31,642 nucleotides of DNA from positions 1 to 31,642 of the IMG/VR virus record IMGVR_UViG_3300042293_000356. The stretch is one strand, 5' to 3'. Each line of letters starts with the position of its first letter. Within the stretch, counting starts at the first letter, position 1. The notes under the pieces are model-generated. The model saw only the letters and a list, made by a program, of their open reading frames with translations, searched no databases and was not told the origin of the DNA. This DNA is from a virus. Positions 1 through 7,979 of the stretch are shown here, piece after piece. Made by a program: the position numbers and the translations under genes.

Positions 1-338
1 AATAATTCTTTTAAGATGTTTCCAGATGGTGTAGATAATACTTCTACTGTCCCAACTAAATCTTGTCCTTCAAAATGCATTTCTACAATATTATGAGAAA
101 CGTTTTTAAGGTTGATTACAGTCGATTCTGGGTGGTCTAATTCTCCCAAAGCTCTTCTTTCATTAATCAATACATCGTACTTCTTTGCTTCTCTCATTAA
201 GATTGCCATAGGGTATATACGATTGTTCTGATTTGCTGCATCTGCTCTTTGTAAAACACCCTTAACCAAAAACTTTCCGTTTTGGTCTTCACTAATCTTT
301 CCTTCAAATAAGGTATGTTCTATTAATAATGGTTTCAT
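1..338 (-). CDS. 21: Prohead core protease, T4 gp21-like (partial, C-terminus outside window)
   Basis: The reverse strand from an ATG at 338 encodes MKPLLIEHTLFEG and then about 100 further residues, open to the window edge. The sequence carries marks of the T4 gp21 prohead protease family: an NNRIYP segment (near residues 40-45), RRALGELDHP (about 65-74), a following NLKNVSHNI stretch and TPSGNILKEL near the cut end. In T4-like phages this serine-type protease sits in the prohead core and cleaves scaffold and capsid precursors during maturation. The catalytic His is expected in the ELDHP motif; the Ser part lies outside the window. The start overlaps the stop of the endolysin gene by one base (TAATG), suggesting coupled translation. 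Position just downstream of portal and core genes matches T4 order. Family call is strong; only the N-terminal third or so is visible. Confidence 0.88.
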   Translation of the reverse strand, partial: MKPLLIEHTLFEGKISEDQNGKFLVKGVLQRADAANQNNRIYPMAILMREAKKYDVLINERRALGELDHPESTVINLKNVSHNIVEMHFEGQDLVGTVEVLSTPSGNILKEL

Positions 339-1189
339 TATGCTAATAATTTATAATATTCATTGAAATGTTTGATTCTATCAGCTAAACCAATAGTACC
401 ACCATTTACTCTTTTAGTAATAGATGTTACTACTGCATCGGTTGCTCCACCATCAGCCATTTTGTGTAATCCGTTTTTATTAAAGAACCATGCTGCAGAT
501 GCTAATGCGTATTTACTTGCTACTAAATCAGGGTTTGCAATACAATCTTCACCAATTGATTTAGTAAATGCTGTATAATTATCTTTTCCTGTTAATTGAA
601 TAAATCCTCTACCATGAAACTTCCAACCTTCACCACTTGCTTCTGCTCCGTTACCCATTCTACCACCATATACTTTGTTGGCGATTTTCTCTGGTTTTCT
701 TTCGTATGGAACTGCTGATTCTAATGTTGGGAAATACTTTTTAAATATCCCGTTCAATCCTTTTGCAGAATAGTTTAGGTTTTCTTTTGTTAATTTAAAT
801 CCACCACTTTCGTGTCCACATTGTGCTAAGAAGTGTGCTAATCTTAATGGAGTATTGATTTCAAACTTAGATGCTACTTCTGGAATCATTGCTATAACAC
901 TATCAGGAATGTGTCCTTTCAATGTATCTAACTTTAATCCAGTTGTATTTGTTACAGGGGTTGGTGTTGATACTACCGCAGGTGCTACCGGAGCTACTGC
1001 TTCCGTAATACCCATAATCTTATTCCAAGTTCCGTTTCCTACAATACCATCCGGAGTTAAACCATTTTTAGTTTGAAATGCTTTTACTGCATCTTCTGTT
1101 TTAGGACCATAGTTTCCTATTGGCTCCAAACCTAATTTAGTTTGTAGTTGTTTTACACTTTCGTTATTATCACCTCTTTTCAATAACAT
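338..1189 (-). CDS. Endolysin: peptidoglycan-binding domain plus GH19 chitinase-like lysozyme
   Basis: A 283-residue two-domain cell-wall hydrolase. Residues 3-60 form a PG_binding_1-type domain (LKRGDNNESVKQLQ, then FQTKNGLTPDGIVG). A Pro/Ala/Thr/Val-rich linker spans about 62-84. Residues 90-283 match the GH19 fold used by phage lysozymes: HESGGF with likely catalytic Glu127, a second acidic residue at Glu136, and GRGFIQLTG at 193-201. Known members cut the glycan strand of peptidoglycan. No signal peptide is visible, so it would need a holin, or act as a virion-associated enzyme. A good Shine-Dalgarno (GAGG at 1198-1201, 8-base spacer) supports the start. It lies between a core-type gene and the gp21-like protease, and its stop overlaps the gp21 start. 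That is an unusual place for a lysis gene and leaves open a role in entry or in the virion. Confidence 0.9.
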   Translation of the reverse strand: MLLKRGDNNESVKQLQTKLGLEPIGNYGPKTEDAVKAFQTKNGLTPDGIVGNGTWNKIMGITEAVAPVAPAVVSTPTPVTNTTGLKLDTLKGHIPDSVIAMIPEVASKFEINTPLRLAHFLAQCGHESGGFKLTKENLNYSAKGLNGIFKKYFPTLESAVPYERKPEKIANKVYGGRMGNGAEASGEGWKFHGRGFIQLTGKDNYTAFTKSIGEDCIANPDLVASKYALASAAWFFNKNGLHKMADGGATDAVVTSITKRVNGGTIGLADRIKHFNEYYKLLA

Positions 1190-1197
1190 ACAAATAT

Positions 1198-1201
1198 CCT
1201 C
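1198..1201 (-). promoter_or_regulatory. Shine-Dalgarno of the endolysin gene
   Basis: GAGG on the minus strand, 8 bases before the ATG at 1189. It lies in the short gap after the stop of the EF-hand-like gene (1205). It fixes the endolysin start. Confidence 0.6.
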
Positions 1202-1204
1202 TAA

Positions 1205-1678
1205 TTATTTTCTTTTTTTAGATTCGTTCTTACTTCTTAATTTAGCTAAATCAGAACCTTCGATTTCACCATCACCATCTACATCTAATTTCTTTTGTCC
1301 TGCAGATAATTCAGCTTCTTTGATTTTCATTCTTTCTTTTAACTTGCCATGAACACCTTTAACTGCATCTTCAAATTTTCTTAAAGTATTTTCATCTTTA
1401 ATATCTTTTTTAGATGTAATACCAAATTTATCTAACATTTTGTTATGTACTTTTTGATATTCTTCTTCTTCTTTCATTACTTCTCTAACGATGTTTTTGA
1501 AATGTTCTCTACTTAAAGTTAATTTCTTTTCATCACCTTGAGTTTGAGGTAATCCGTTTGCTACGTTACTATCTTTTTCGGTTGGAACTACATCCATTTC
1601 ACTTTCTTTGATAGAGGTTGCTGGTCTTCTTGTTGTCATTCCCAATGCTTGCATCGGTACTAATCCTGATAATTTCAT
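1205..1678 (-). CDS. Prohead-region protein with EF-hand-like loop
   Basis: A 157-residue charged protein, rich in Lys and Glu, without membrane segment. A long helical stretch (about 53-125) is followed at 131-144 by LDVDGDGEIEGSDL, a near-perfect EF-hand calcium loop: Asp132, Asp134, Asp136, Glu138, Ile139 and Asp143 fall at the ligand and hydrophobic positions. Only one loop is present, and the C-terminus is basic (NESKKRK). Between portal and gp21, T4 has the prohead core genes 67 and 68, so a core or scaffold role is reasonable by position. The N-terminus LSGLVPMQALGM could hold a protease cleavage site of the kind found in gp21 substrates, but this cannot be shown here. No clear Shine-Dalgarno; the upstream gene stops 4 bases before the start. 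Function is inferred from place only. Confidence 0.7.
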   Translation of the reverse strand: MKLSGLVPMQALGMTTRRPATSIKESEMDVVPTEKDSNVANGLPQTQGDEKKLTLSREHFKNIVREVMKEEEEYQKVHNKMLDKFGITSKKDIKDENTLRKFEDAVKGVHGKLKERMKIKEAELSAGQKKLDVDGDGEIEGSDLAKLRSKNESKKRK

Positions 1679-1682
1679 AATA

Positions 1683-2348
1683 TTATGCTTTTTTTAATCT
1701 TACTGATTGATATTTATTCATCTTCGTTAAACTCTTTAATTGTGATTGTGCTGAGTTCTTCGGAGCCGGTTTTGTTATTGTTCTTCTATCTGCATCTTTA
1801 CTTGCTCCCTTTGGGGTTGCAGTAACTACATATTTATCCAAAGCCATAGGTTTTGTACCTTCAACTTCTTCAATGTTAGTATCACTTTCTGCTTTATCTA
1901 TTTCTTGTATAGAACTTGCAATCTTAATGATTCTTTCTTTAATTCTATAAATGTTTGTGTTGGTTCTTTTAAAGAAGTCATTTTTACCTAAGTTGTTTTC
2001 GCTTCTTAATCTATTATACCAATTAACAAATCTTTCAATTTCTGCTAATTGATTCTTAACTTCTCTAATACCATGTGATACTTTTTGAGATGGAGTTCTA
2101 GTTTCATCTCTTTTTAAATCTAACCAACGATTTTCATCTATACTTTTAGCAAATTCAAATCCGGTACCCGATGACTTAACTTTACGTTTGATATCACCCT
2201 TTGTATCTTTACCAAATGCAAATGGTGTATTATATCCATCCGCCGATGCCGTAGTATTTTCCTCTTCGATTTTTTTCTCTCTAAGTTTAGTACGAATCGT
2301 TTCTTTTAATTTACTGATATCTTCGTTAGATAATTCCTTTTTGAACAT
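1683..2348 (-). CDS. Hypothetical helical protein of the prohead-core region
   Basis: A 221-residue soluble, charged protein. Residues 1-30 are a Lys/Glu-rich helix. A segment TASADGYNTPFAFGK (about 33-47) resembles short GY-TPFAFG motifs I associate with marine T4-like phage proteins in this position. Residues about 85-155 are a helical block (RTPSQKVSHGIREVKNQLAEI onward, with FFKRTNTNIYRIKERI). The C-terminal 50 residues are Ser/Lys/Ala-rich and look disordered. A Shine-Dalgarno AAGGA (2357-2361, 8-base spacer) inside the end of the upstream gene supports the start, and the two genes overlap by 23 bases. The position between portal and prohead protease suggests a scaffold or core component. 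No enzyme motif seen. Confidence 0.7.
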   Translation of the reverse strand: MFKKELSNEDISKLKETIRTKLREKKIEEENTTASADGYNTPFAFGKDTKGDIKRKVKSSGTGFEFAKSIDENRWLDLKRDETRTPSQKVSHGIREVKNQLAEIERFVNWYNRLRSENNLGKNDFFKRTNTNIYRIKERIIKIASSIQEIDKAESDTNIEEVEGTKPMALDKYVVTATPKGASKDADRRTITKPAPKNSAQSQLKSLTKMNKYQSVRLKKA

Positions 2349-3204
2349 CGCTCAATTCCTTTTCCAATTCATAACACATAATCAAAGATGTGATATGATT
2401 GTCTTTTATTTTTTGTGAATTACCAATTTTTGATAACTGATTCATTGTTTCTGCCAATTTGATTTTTGTAACCTTATCATTAATTTTAGAAGAAATTCTT
2501 TTGAATTCTTTTATTAATGATTTAACTTCTCCAACTACATGATTTTTTAAATTATCCGAGTTAGTATAAGAGTTTATATATTCTTTTAATAAACCTTTTT
2601 GTTTATCATTAAGATTATTATATTTTTTATTAAAACTATCTACTAACATTTTATAAGAAAGTAATTGAATTTCTTTATCTTCTTTCTTTAAATCGGTATG
2701 TATTGTAGTTTCTGCTAATGTTTTATTTGATGGTGTTTTGCCAATCAAATGTTCAACTAATGTATATTTTGTATTTACGAAATCTTTAGGGTCGTAATTT
2801 TGGTCAACATTTACTTTGTATTCAAATATTTTATATACTGATGCTAACACTTTGTAGTTAGGTATTTGAGAACGTAAGAAATCTTCAATTGCGTAATTAT
2901 CTTTAATTTCTTTAATTAAATTATATTTTTCTTTTAAGATTTTCTTTTCATCTAATTTAGCTCTACTTTCAACAACAGCATCAACAAAACGTTCTGCTCT
3001 ATTTTCACTATTATATCTTTCCGATACAATAAATTGATATAGTTTCAACTCATTAGATAATTCAGTCTTTGAATTAAAGTATTTTTTTAATAATCCTTCT
3101 GCTATACCCTTTCTATTGTTAAGGATATCAGAGGTTACTTGTCTTACTAGCAATTCAAATAAAAAGCCGGTATTTCTGAATTTTGAATGTTTAATTTGTT
3201 TCAT
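2326..3204 (-). CDS. Hypothetical helical protein downstream of the portal
   Basis: A 292-residue, Lys-rich, almost entirely helical protein with no membrane segment. The N-terminus KHSKFRNTGFLFELLVRQVT (5-24), followed by a block around KKYFNSKTELSNELKLY, resembles a protein I recall next to the portal gene in marine T4-like phages; I know no assigned function. The rest (about 190-290) is predicted coiled-coil-like (EVKSLIKEFKRISSKINDK). It starts 46 bases after the portal stop codon's far side, i.e. it is transcribed before the 221-residue gene and after the portal gene, the slot held by gp67/gp68 in T4. A scaffold or assembly-chaperone role is possible by context only. Confidence 0.7.
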   Translation of the reverse strand: MKQIKHSKFRNTGFLFELLVRQVTSDILNNRKGIAEGLLKKYFNSKTELSNELKLYQFIVSERYNSENRAERFVDAVVESRAKLDEKKILKEKYNLIKEIKDNYAIEDFLRSQIPNYKVLASVYKIFEYKVNVDQNYDPKDFVNTKYTLVEHLIGKTPSNKTLAETTIHTDLKKEDKEIQLLSYKMLVDSFNKKYNNLNDKQKGLLKEYINSYTNSDNLKNHVVGEVKSLIKEFKRISSKINDKVTKIKLAETMNQLSKIGNSQKIKDNHITSLIMCYELEKELSDVQKGII

Positions 3205-3219
3205 TTATATACATTATTC

Positions 3220-3227
3220 CATTTATA
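3220..3227 (-). promoter_or_regulatory. Possible T4-type late promoter element
   Basis: Minus-strand TATAAATG in the 46-base gap between the portal gene and the next gene, 16 bases upstream of its ATG at 3204. T4 late promoters use TATAAATA at -10 without a -35 box, so this matches seven of eight bases. The region is AT-rich and chance matches are common, so this is tentative. Confidence 0.25.
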
Positions 3228-3250
3228 AATATAAGGTGTTAAAATAAGAA

Positions 3251-5170
3251 TTAGTTTTCTATGATATTTTGTTCATCTAACATAGATTTTCCTTCACTTA
3301 TTACTTTTTTTCCACCTTTAGTTATGTTTTTCTTTAACATATCTATAAAACTTTCGTTTTTATATTGATTTTTTAAGTCTTTACTTCCAATTACATCTCT
3401 GCCAAATGGTGATTTATCTTTACCACGTGTTGAGTATTCTTTAGGTCTACCAACTGCTTTGGCTTCTTGTTGTGGTTGTTCTTCATCATCTTCCCCACCT
3501 TCTAATTCTGCTTTTAATTTTGAAATTTGGTCTTCAACATTTAATGGTTGTCCGTTTGGTGTTGGTTCTTCTGTTGCACCCCCTCTATTATCATATTCAT
3601 CCGGTGCAGGTTCTTCACCATTCATATCTTCTGGATCTGTATTCATTGGTTCACCATTTTCATCACTTCCCATCGGTGGTTGCTGTCCCATCATACCTTG
3701 TTGGTCTTGTGGTTTTTCGTTACCGGTTTGTTCTAAATTGTTAAGTTTAAAAGTAAGCATTGCATCTTTCTTTAATCCTTCAATTTGCAATTCGGCTTCT
3801 TCATAACTAAAATTAAGTATATTCTTATACATCCATTCTTTAGAAATTACTTTTAATTGGTCCATTTTTTGAATCAATTCCATTTTCATAGTCCAAAGAT
3901 TAACTTTTTCTTGTTCGTATATTAATGATGGTAATGTTAATTCTAATTCGAAGTTTGTTAATTCACTATCATCAATACCTTGTGAGTATAAGTGAGCAAT
4001 TGCAATCTTTTCTAATCCATCAACTACAATTCTTTGTAATCTTTCAATTGTTTTTGCAAATCTCATATCCATTGCTGCTAATGTAGCTTTAGAGTTTCCA
4101 TCTTCTAAATAACCCAAATGTTGTTTAGGTATCTTTAATGCTGCAAACATCTTATTCTTTAAGTAATCGATATCTTCCATTGGTGCGTACTCTAAACCAT
4201 CTAAGTTTGTGATTTCAGTACCACTATCATTACCTCTAACCGGTAAATAGAAATCTTCCATTAAGTTTTGAACGTTATACTTTAAATTATACTCACCCGT
4301 ATCTGCGTTCACATATGGAGTTTTCTTTGATTTGTTTATAATTCTTTGAATGTATTGGTCTACTTCATTTGGAGCAATACCGCCTACATCAATTTTAAAT
4401 ATTCTTTTTTGTGGAGCTCTTACAATTCTATGTATAATCATTGCATCTTCCATCAATGATAATTGTTTCCATAATCTTCTAGCACCTTCTAATATTGATT
4501 TTCCGTAAGGTAAGAAGTTTGTATCTGATAATAATCTAAAATGGGCAATCTCATAGTTTTCATATTCAGTTTTTTGTCCTGCTATGAATAATGATTTAGT
4601 TGCCAATGGAGTATGAACAAACTTTACAGCCTGCCAATTGTTCGGGTCAAATCCTTCTACTCTTGTAATTTCATATGCCGATAATGGTTGAACCCCTACT
4701 ATACCTAAGTTTTCTGCAATCTCTAAATGTAAAAAGAAATCACCATACTTAACCATATTTCTAACCCAAGGCCATAAATTAAATTCTACATTTACAACAT
4801 CATAAAATAAGTTAGTTAGAATATCTTTAATATGGTCATTATTAGTTTTGATTTCTACAATTCTACCATACTCATTTCTACTTGTTGATTCATCTGCATA
4901 GATATCTAATGCGGATGTTATAATTGGATCCTGGTCCATTGCATCATAATCTCTAAATAACTCTTGTCTTATTTGTTGATAAGCCAAATAGTTTTCAAAT
5001 GTATTGTTCATTGCTGATGAATGCAATCTCATATACCTATCTCTAAGATTGGTAGCTATTGCCTGTGTTTCATCGTAATCAATTACCTTTAACTTTCCGC
5101 CTTGATTTCTTACGATAACCGCTGTTGAAAATAATTTCTTTAACCTGCCGTAAAATGAAGTATCTGCCAT
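3251..5170 (-). CDS. 20: Portal vertex protein, T4 gp20-like
   Basis: A 639-residue portal subunit; twelve copies would form the ring through which DNA enters the head and onto which the tail joins. Family features: DYDAMDQDPIITSALDIYAD (74-93), EYGRIVEI (100-107), WVRNMVKYGDFFLHLE (135-150), RAPQKRIFKIDVG (251-263), NLDGLEYAPMEDIDYLKNKM (322-341), then LKIPKQHLGYLEDGNSKATL (345-364) and a long helix to about 395. It is roughly 110 residues longer than T4 gp20 (524), mostly because of a Gln/Pro/Asp/Glu-rich tail (about 480-575) ending in a conserved-looking block GRPKEYSTRGKDKSPFGRD (574-592). The tail may be flexible or may bind the neighbouring core proteins. It is preceded by the small Cys/Arg-rich gene and followed by core-type genes, as in the T4 order 17-20-67-68-21. 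Confidence 0.93.
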   Translation of the reverse strand: MADTSFYGRLKKLFSTAVIVRNQGGKLKVIDYDETQAIATNLRDRYMRLHSSAMNNTFENYLAYQQIRQELFRDYDAMDQDPIITSALDIYADESTSRNEYGRIVEIKTNNDHIKDILTNLFYDVVNVEFNLWPWVRNMVKYGDFFLHLEIAENLGIVGVQPLSAYEITRVEGFDPNNWQAVKFVHTPLATKSLFIAGQKTEYENYEIAHFRLLSDTNFLPYGKSILEGARRLWKQLSLMEDAMIIHRIVRAPQKRIFKIDVGGIAPNEVDQYIQRIINKSKKTPYVNADTGEYNLKYNVQNLMEDFYLPVRGNDSGTEITNLDGLEYAPMEDIDYLKNKMFAALKIPKQHLGYLEDGNSKATLAAMDMRFAKTIERLQRIVVDGLEKIAIAHLYSQGIDDSELTNFELELTLPSLIYEQEKVNLWTMKMELIQKMDQLKVISKEWMYKNILNFSYEEAELQIEGLKKDAMLTFKLNNLEQTGNEKPQDQQGMMGQQPPMGSDENGEPMNTDPEDMNGEEPAPDEYDNRGGATEEPTPNGQPLNVEDQISKLKAELEGGEDDEEQPQQEAKAVGRPKEYSTRGKDKSPFGRDVIGSKDLKNQYKNESFIDMLKKNITKGGKKVISEGKSMLDEQNIIEN

Positions 5171-5181
5171 ATTATTTTATA

Positions 5182-5715
5182 TTACCATTTTCTACAAGAC
5201 CAATATCTTGCTTTTGTTCTAGGACCCGGACTATCACAATTATGTCTAGCTCTAAACGATTTTCTCGCTTTTGGGTTAGATTTTCTAATTCTCATTGTTT
5301 TCTCACCCTTAGCCGCTGCAGATGTTCCACCATGTCCAAAGTTTACTTTAACCACGTTACCTGCTGGATTTTTTACATACACTTTAAACTTCTTAACATC
5401 CCCTGCCGTTGGTTTACCTAACTGAACCGTTCTACCTTGATATTCTGCTTCCTCTAATGTAGATTCATTATACATTTCTTTTTCTTTAACTTTAGTTTTA
5501 AGAAAAGCTATAAAATCTTCCATTTCTTCTATATCATCCTCATCTACATCATATTCATCAATATCATCATCTATATCTTCTTTTATTTTACCAAATGCCA
5601 TTGCGTATGGGTCAGAATAAATTCTACCCAATTCAATTTTATTTCCATTTTCTAACGTATGTATAGATTTACTTAAAGGTAAACCAAAAAATTCATATAA
5701 AAAACTTTTCTTCAT
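5182..5715 (-). CDS. Small phage protein with acidic middle and conserved Cys/Arg-rich C-terminus
   Basis: A 177-residue protein of unknown function between terminase and portal. The N-terminus MKKSFLYEFFGLPLSKSI is short and hydrophobic but has no clear cleavage site. The middle (about 45-75) is very acidic (DIDDDIDEYDVDEDDIEEME). The C-terminal 90 residues form a domain I recognise from many marine T4-like phages: QGRTVQLGKPTAGDVKKFKV, a GNVVKVNFG strand, MRIRKSNPKARKSFRARHNC and the ending TKARYWSCRKW, with two Cys that might bind metal. No function is assigned to my knowledge. I prefer the ATG at 5715 over the in-frame one at 5736 because GAGG lies 8 bases upstream of 5715, inside the sequence the longer form would translate. 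The stop lies 11 bases before the portal start. Confidence 0.8.
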   Translation of the reverse strand: MKKSFLYEFFGLPLSKSIHTLENGNKIELGRIYSDPYAMAFGKIKEDIDDDIDEYDVDEDDIEEMEDFIAFLKTKVKEKEMYNESTLEEAEYQGRTVQLGKPTAGDVKKFKVYVKNPAGNVVKVNFGHGGTSAAAKGEKTMRIRKSNPKARKSFRARHNCDSPGPRTKARYWSCRKW

Positions 5716-5723
5716 TATATTTT

Positions 5724-5727
5724 CCTC
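5724..5727 (-). promoter_or_regulatory. Shine-Dalgarno that decides the 5715 start
   Basis: GAGG on the minus strand, 8 bases before the ATG at 5715. The alternative ATG at 5736 lies upstream of this site and has no such motif of its own. Confidence 0.6.
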
Positions 5728-5751
5728 GTTATACAATATATAAATATTATA

Positions 5752-7341
5752 TTATTTAATAAGCCACCTTAAATCTTCAAAATCATCCGTACCAATATTC
5801 ATTCTATACGGGTCTTCTCTTAAATCTTTTTGCGTATAAATGGGATTGTATTCGGTTTTAACAAATCCATTTAACGCACTTTGTGCTAATGAACCTCTTT
5901 CGTTTCTTAATCTTAGCGCGGTATCTCTAACCCACAATCCAATACCCAATGCCATCGTAAGGTCATCATTATAACCTCTTGCTGCTTCTGCTCTACCATT
6001 GTTCCATATAAAAGTAAATAACTCATCTATGGTTCTCTTAGAGTGTATAATAACTGATTTATCTTTCATATATTGGTCAATCTTAGATACAATCATAGGT
6101 CTTGTCTTAGATGAAATTGTAAAACCAGGAATCATTTGTTTTTGTTCTCTATAATATTTGTTAGTCCATTGTGTATTAACATCAACGTATTGAACATCTT
6201 TATTACTCCAAAATAAATTCTTATAATCTCTATCTAATATTTGCTGTATTGTTGCCCAACCGATATTTGCGTTATCTACAATCAATAATGCATCGTTGTA
6301 ATCAGTTGCTATACTGATTAACATATTACCAAAATCAGTTGGTTCTATTTTACCTTTATACTCAGCTACTTGTTCCATTGATTCTATATCTATGATGTGG
6401 AATGCTGAATAATCATTACCGTCACCTCTACTTACATCGGCAGTTACTACATATGAACGATTATAATCTGGTTTTTTCCATAACCATATATTACTATCAA
6501 ACCCAGTCTTTTCAATTGGGTCACATACGTTATTTTCACTATACCATATCAAAAGGTCACCATCAATTACGTTATCACCGGAAGAAATGAAATCACAATC
6601 ACACTCTTGTGCTGCTTGCTTATCACCTAATTGTTGTGTTTGTTCATCTCTCCAATCTTGTTCTCTATCAGGATGCACCGTCCAGTGAAGTTTGATTGGA
6701 TTAAATAAATTCTCACCGTTTTCTGAACCAACCCACATTCTATGAAACCAATTACCCACACCATTCGGAGTAGATAATGCAATACAATCACCACCGGTAG
6801 CCAACGTTAATTGAGTACCAGTCCATATCTCATCGATGTAATCAATAAATGCTGCTTCATCAAATACCAATAAAGATAAGGCTTCAGAACGACCAGAGTC
6901 AGGTTTTGAAGATACTGCTTTTACTTGTGAACCATTTTTTAATCTAAGGGAAAGTTTGTTATCTTCGGATTCTGCAACTCTTAACCATACAGGTAAAAGT
7001 TGATTCATCGTTCTAACTTTTAATACTAAGTTCTTTGCTACATCTTGTTTGTTCGCAATAATAAGAACGTTAAAATCCTCATTGAATATCATTTTCCATA
7101 GTGCATAACCTGCTACTAATGTTGATATACCTAACTGACGAGATTTAAGAACAATGTTGTATCTATGTTCTTTAAAATCGGTTAGGGTATCTTCCTGAAA
7201 TGGATATAATTCGAATGGTATCTTTCCTCTAATTGGATGCTGAATTTTACAATACTTTTTCATAAAGTATACCGGGTCACCGGCACACTTTTGATATTGT
7301 TCCTTAATTACATCCTTTAGGGATTTTTGTGGGGTATTCAT
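5752..7341 (-). CDS. 17: Terminase large subunit, T4 gp17-like
   Basis: A 529-residue packaging motor ATPase and headful nuclease. ATPase part: adenine/Q-type motif near FELYPFQ (43-49); Walker A region LKSRQLGIS (65-73); Walker B LLVFDEAAF (157-165) with Asp161 and catalytic Glu162; coupling motif STPNG (190-194). Nuclease part with RNase H fold: Asp302 in VVTADVSRGDG, Asp356 in LLIVDNANIG, and Asp460 in YNDDLTMALG, which line up with the metal-binding acids D401, E458 and D542 of T4 gp17. The Walker A lysine of the usual GKT is replaced (GIS); Lys66 just upstream may take its place, as in the lambda gpA type. It is shorter than T4 gp17 (610). The start overlaps the stop of the upstream gene (TAATG). 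Confidence 0.95.
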   Translation of the reverse strand: MNTPQKSLKDVIKEQYQKCAGDPVYFMKKYCKIQHPIRGKIPFELYPFQEDTLTDFKEHRYNIVLKSRQLGISTLVAGYALWKMIFNEDFNVLIIANKQDVAKNLVLKVRTMNQLLPVWLRVAESEDNKLSLRLKNGSQVKAVSSKPDSGRSEALSLLVFDEAAFIDYIDEIWTGTQLTLATGGDCIALSTPNGVGNWFHRMWVGSENGENLFNPIKLHWTVHPDREQDWRDEQTQQLGDKQAAQECDCDFISSGDNVIDGDLLIWYSENNVCDPIEKTGFDSNIWLWKKPDYNRSYVVTADVSRGDGNDYSAFHIIDIESMEQVAEYKGKIEPTDFGNMLISIATDYNDALLIVDNANIGWATIQQILDRDYKNLFWSNKDVQYVDVNTQWTNKYYREQKQMIPGFTISSKTRPMIVSKIDQYMKDKSVIIHSKRTIDELFTFIWNNGRAEAARGYNDDLTMALGIGLWVRDTALRLRNERGSLAQSALNGFVKTEYNPIYTQKDLREDPYRMNIGTDDFEDLRWLIK

Positions 7342-7979
7342 TATTTTTTCAATCTAATCTTCCAATATACACCACCACCAACATAAGGTGCTAAAGTGCC
7401 AGTTGTACCATCAATCGTTCTATTTGCAACACCAACTCCTAAATGATACATCTTATCCGATTTTGTATTGATTAAAAATCCCATACCTAAATGAGATATT
7501 AAATCTGCTTTATTAAATCCACCTTCTAAACCATAAAAGAATTTTGTTTTAGGTAATTCTTTTACAATTGTTGTTTCTTTAATAACTCTTTGTTTAACAC
7601 TCGCATTAAAAGTTCTACCCAATATTTTGTTTTGAGTAATAGTATCAATTAAAGATACAATTCCTAAACTATCTGGTAATTGTAATGTATCTTTATAAAT
7701 GTTCTTTGCAAAATAATTTTGTAATAAAGCTTGTGTATCTACGATTGTAGGGATTATTACTTCCTTAATTGTTTCATGATAGATATCTTCACCTTTTTTA
7801 GTTACTACTTTTGTTTTAACTATTTCAAATGTATCAATTTCATGTTTAATAAGTTCATACTTTTTACCATCAACTTTTACGATTTCACCGGTTGTTTTTT
7901 TGTTTCCACCACATTGTTGGAAAACTACTACTGCAATTAATGCTACTATTGCAATATTCTTAATGTTCAAAAATTTCAT
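7341..7979 (-). CDS. Membrane-anchored or lipoprotein-like protein upstream of terminase
   Basis: A 212-residue protein with a hydrophobic N-terminus (MKFLNIKNIAIVALIAVVVF, then QQCGGNKK). This is either a type II signal peptide with Cys23 as the lipidated residue or a single membrane anchor. The usual lipobox Leu-x-Gly/Ala-Cys is not met (Gln-Gln precede Cys), so lipidation is uncertain. The middle (25-140) is charged and strand-rich with many Val/Ile/Thr. The C-terminal 75 residues (FFYGLEGGFNKADLISHLGM and YVGGGVYWKIRLKK) have alternating glycine and aromatic residues like outer-membrane barrel strands. It could be a spanin-like or envelope protein, but I recognise no family. A strong Shine-Dalgarno AAAGGAG (7987-7993, 7-base spacer) sits inside the end of the upstream gene, and its stop overlaps the terminase start. 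Confidence 0.7.
   Translation of the reverse strand: MKFLNIKNIAIVALIAVVVFQQCGGNKKTTGEIVKVDGKKYELIKHEIDTFEIVKTKVVTKKGEDIYHETIKEVIIPTIVDTQALLQNYFAKNIYKDTLQLPDSLGIVSLIDTITQNKILGRTFNASVKQRVIKETTIVKELPKTKFFYGLEGGFNKADLISHLGMGFLINTKSDKMYHLGVGVANRTIDGTTGTLAPYVGGGVYWKIRLKK

Noticed and set aside
3459-3806. Plus-strand open frames of 62-115 codons
   Set aside because: They lie opposite the acidic, repetitive tail of the portal gene, and the Ser/Cys/Pro-rich translation is typical of a shadow frame.
7341-7979. Naming the protein a spanin
   Set aside because: The N-terminal Cys fits only loosely and there is no partner gene or known spanin motif.
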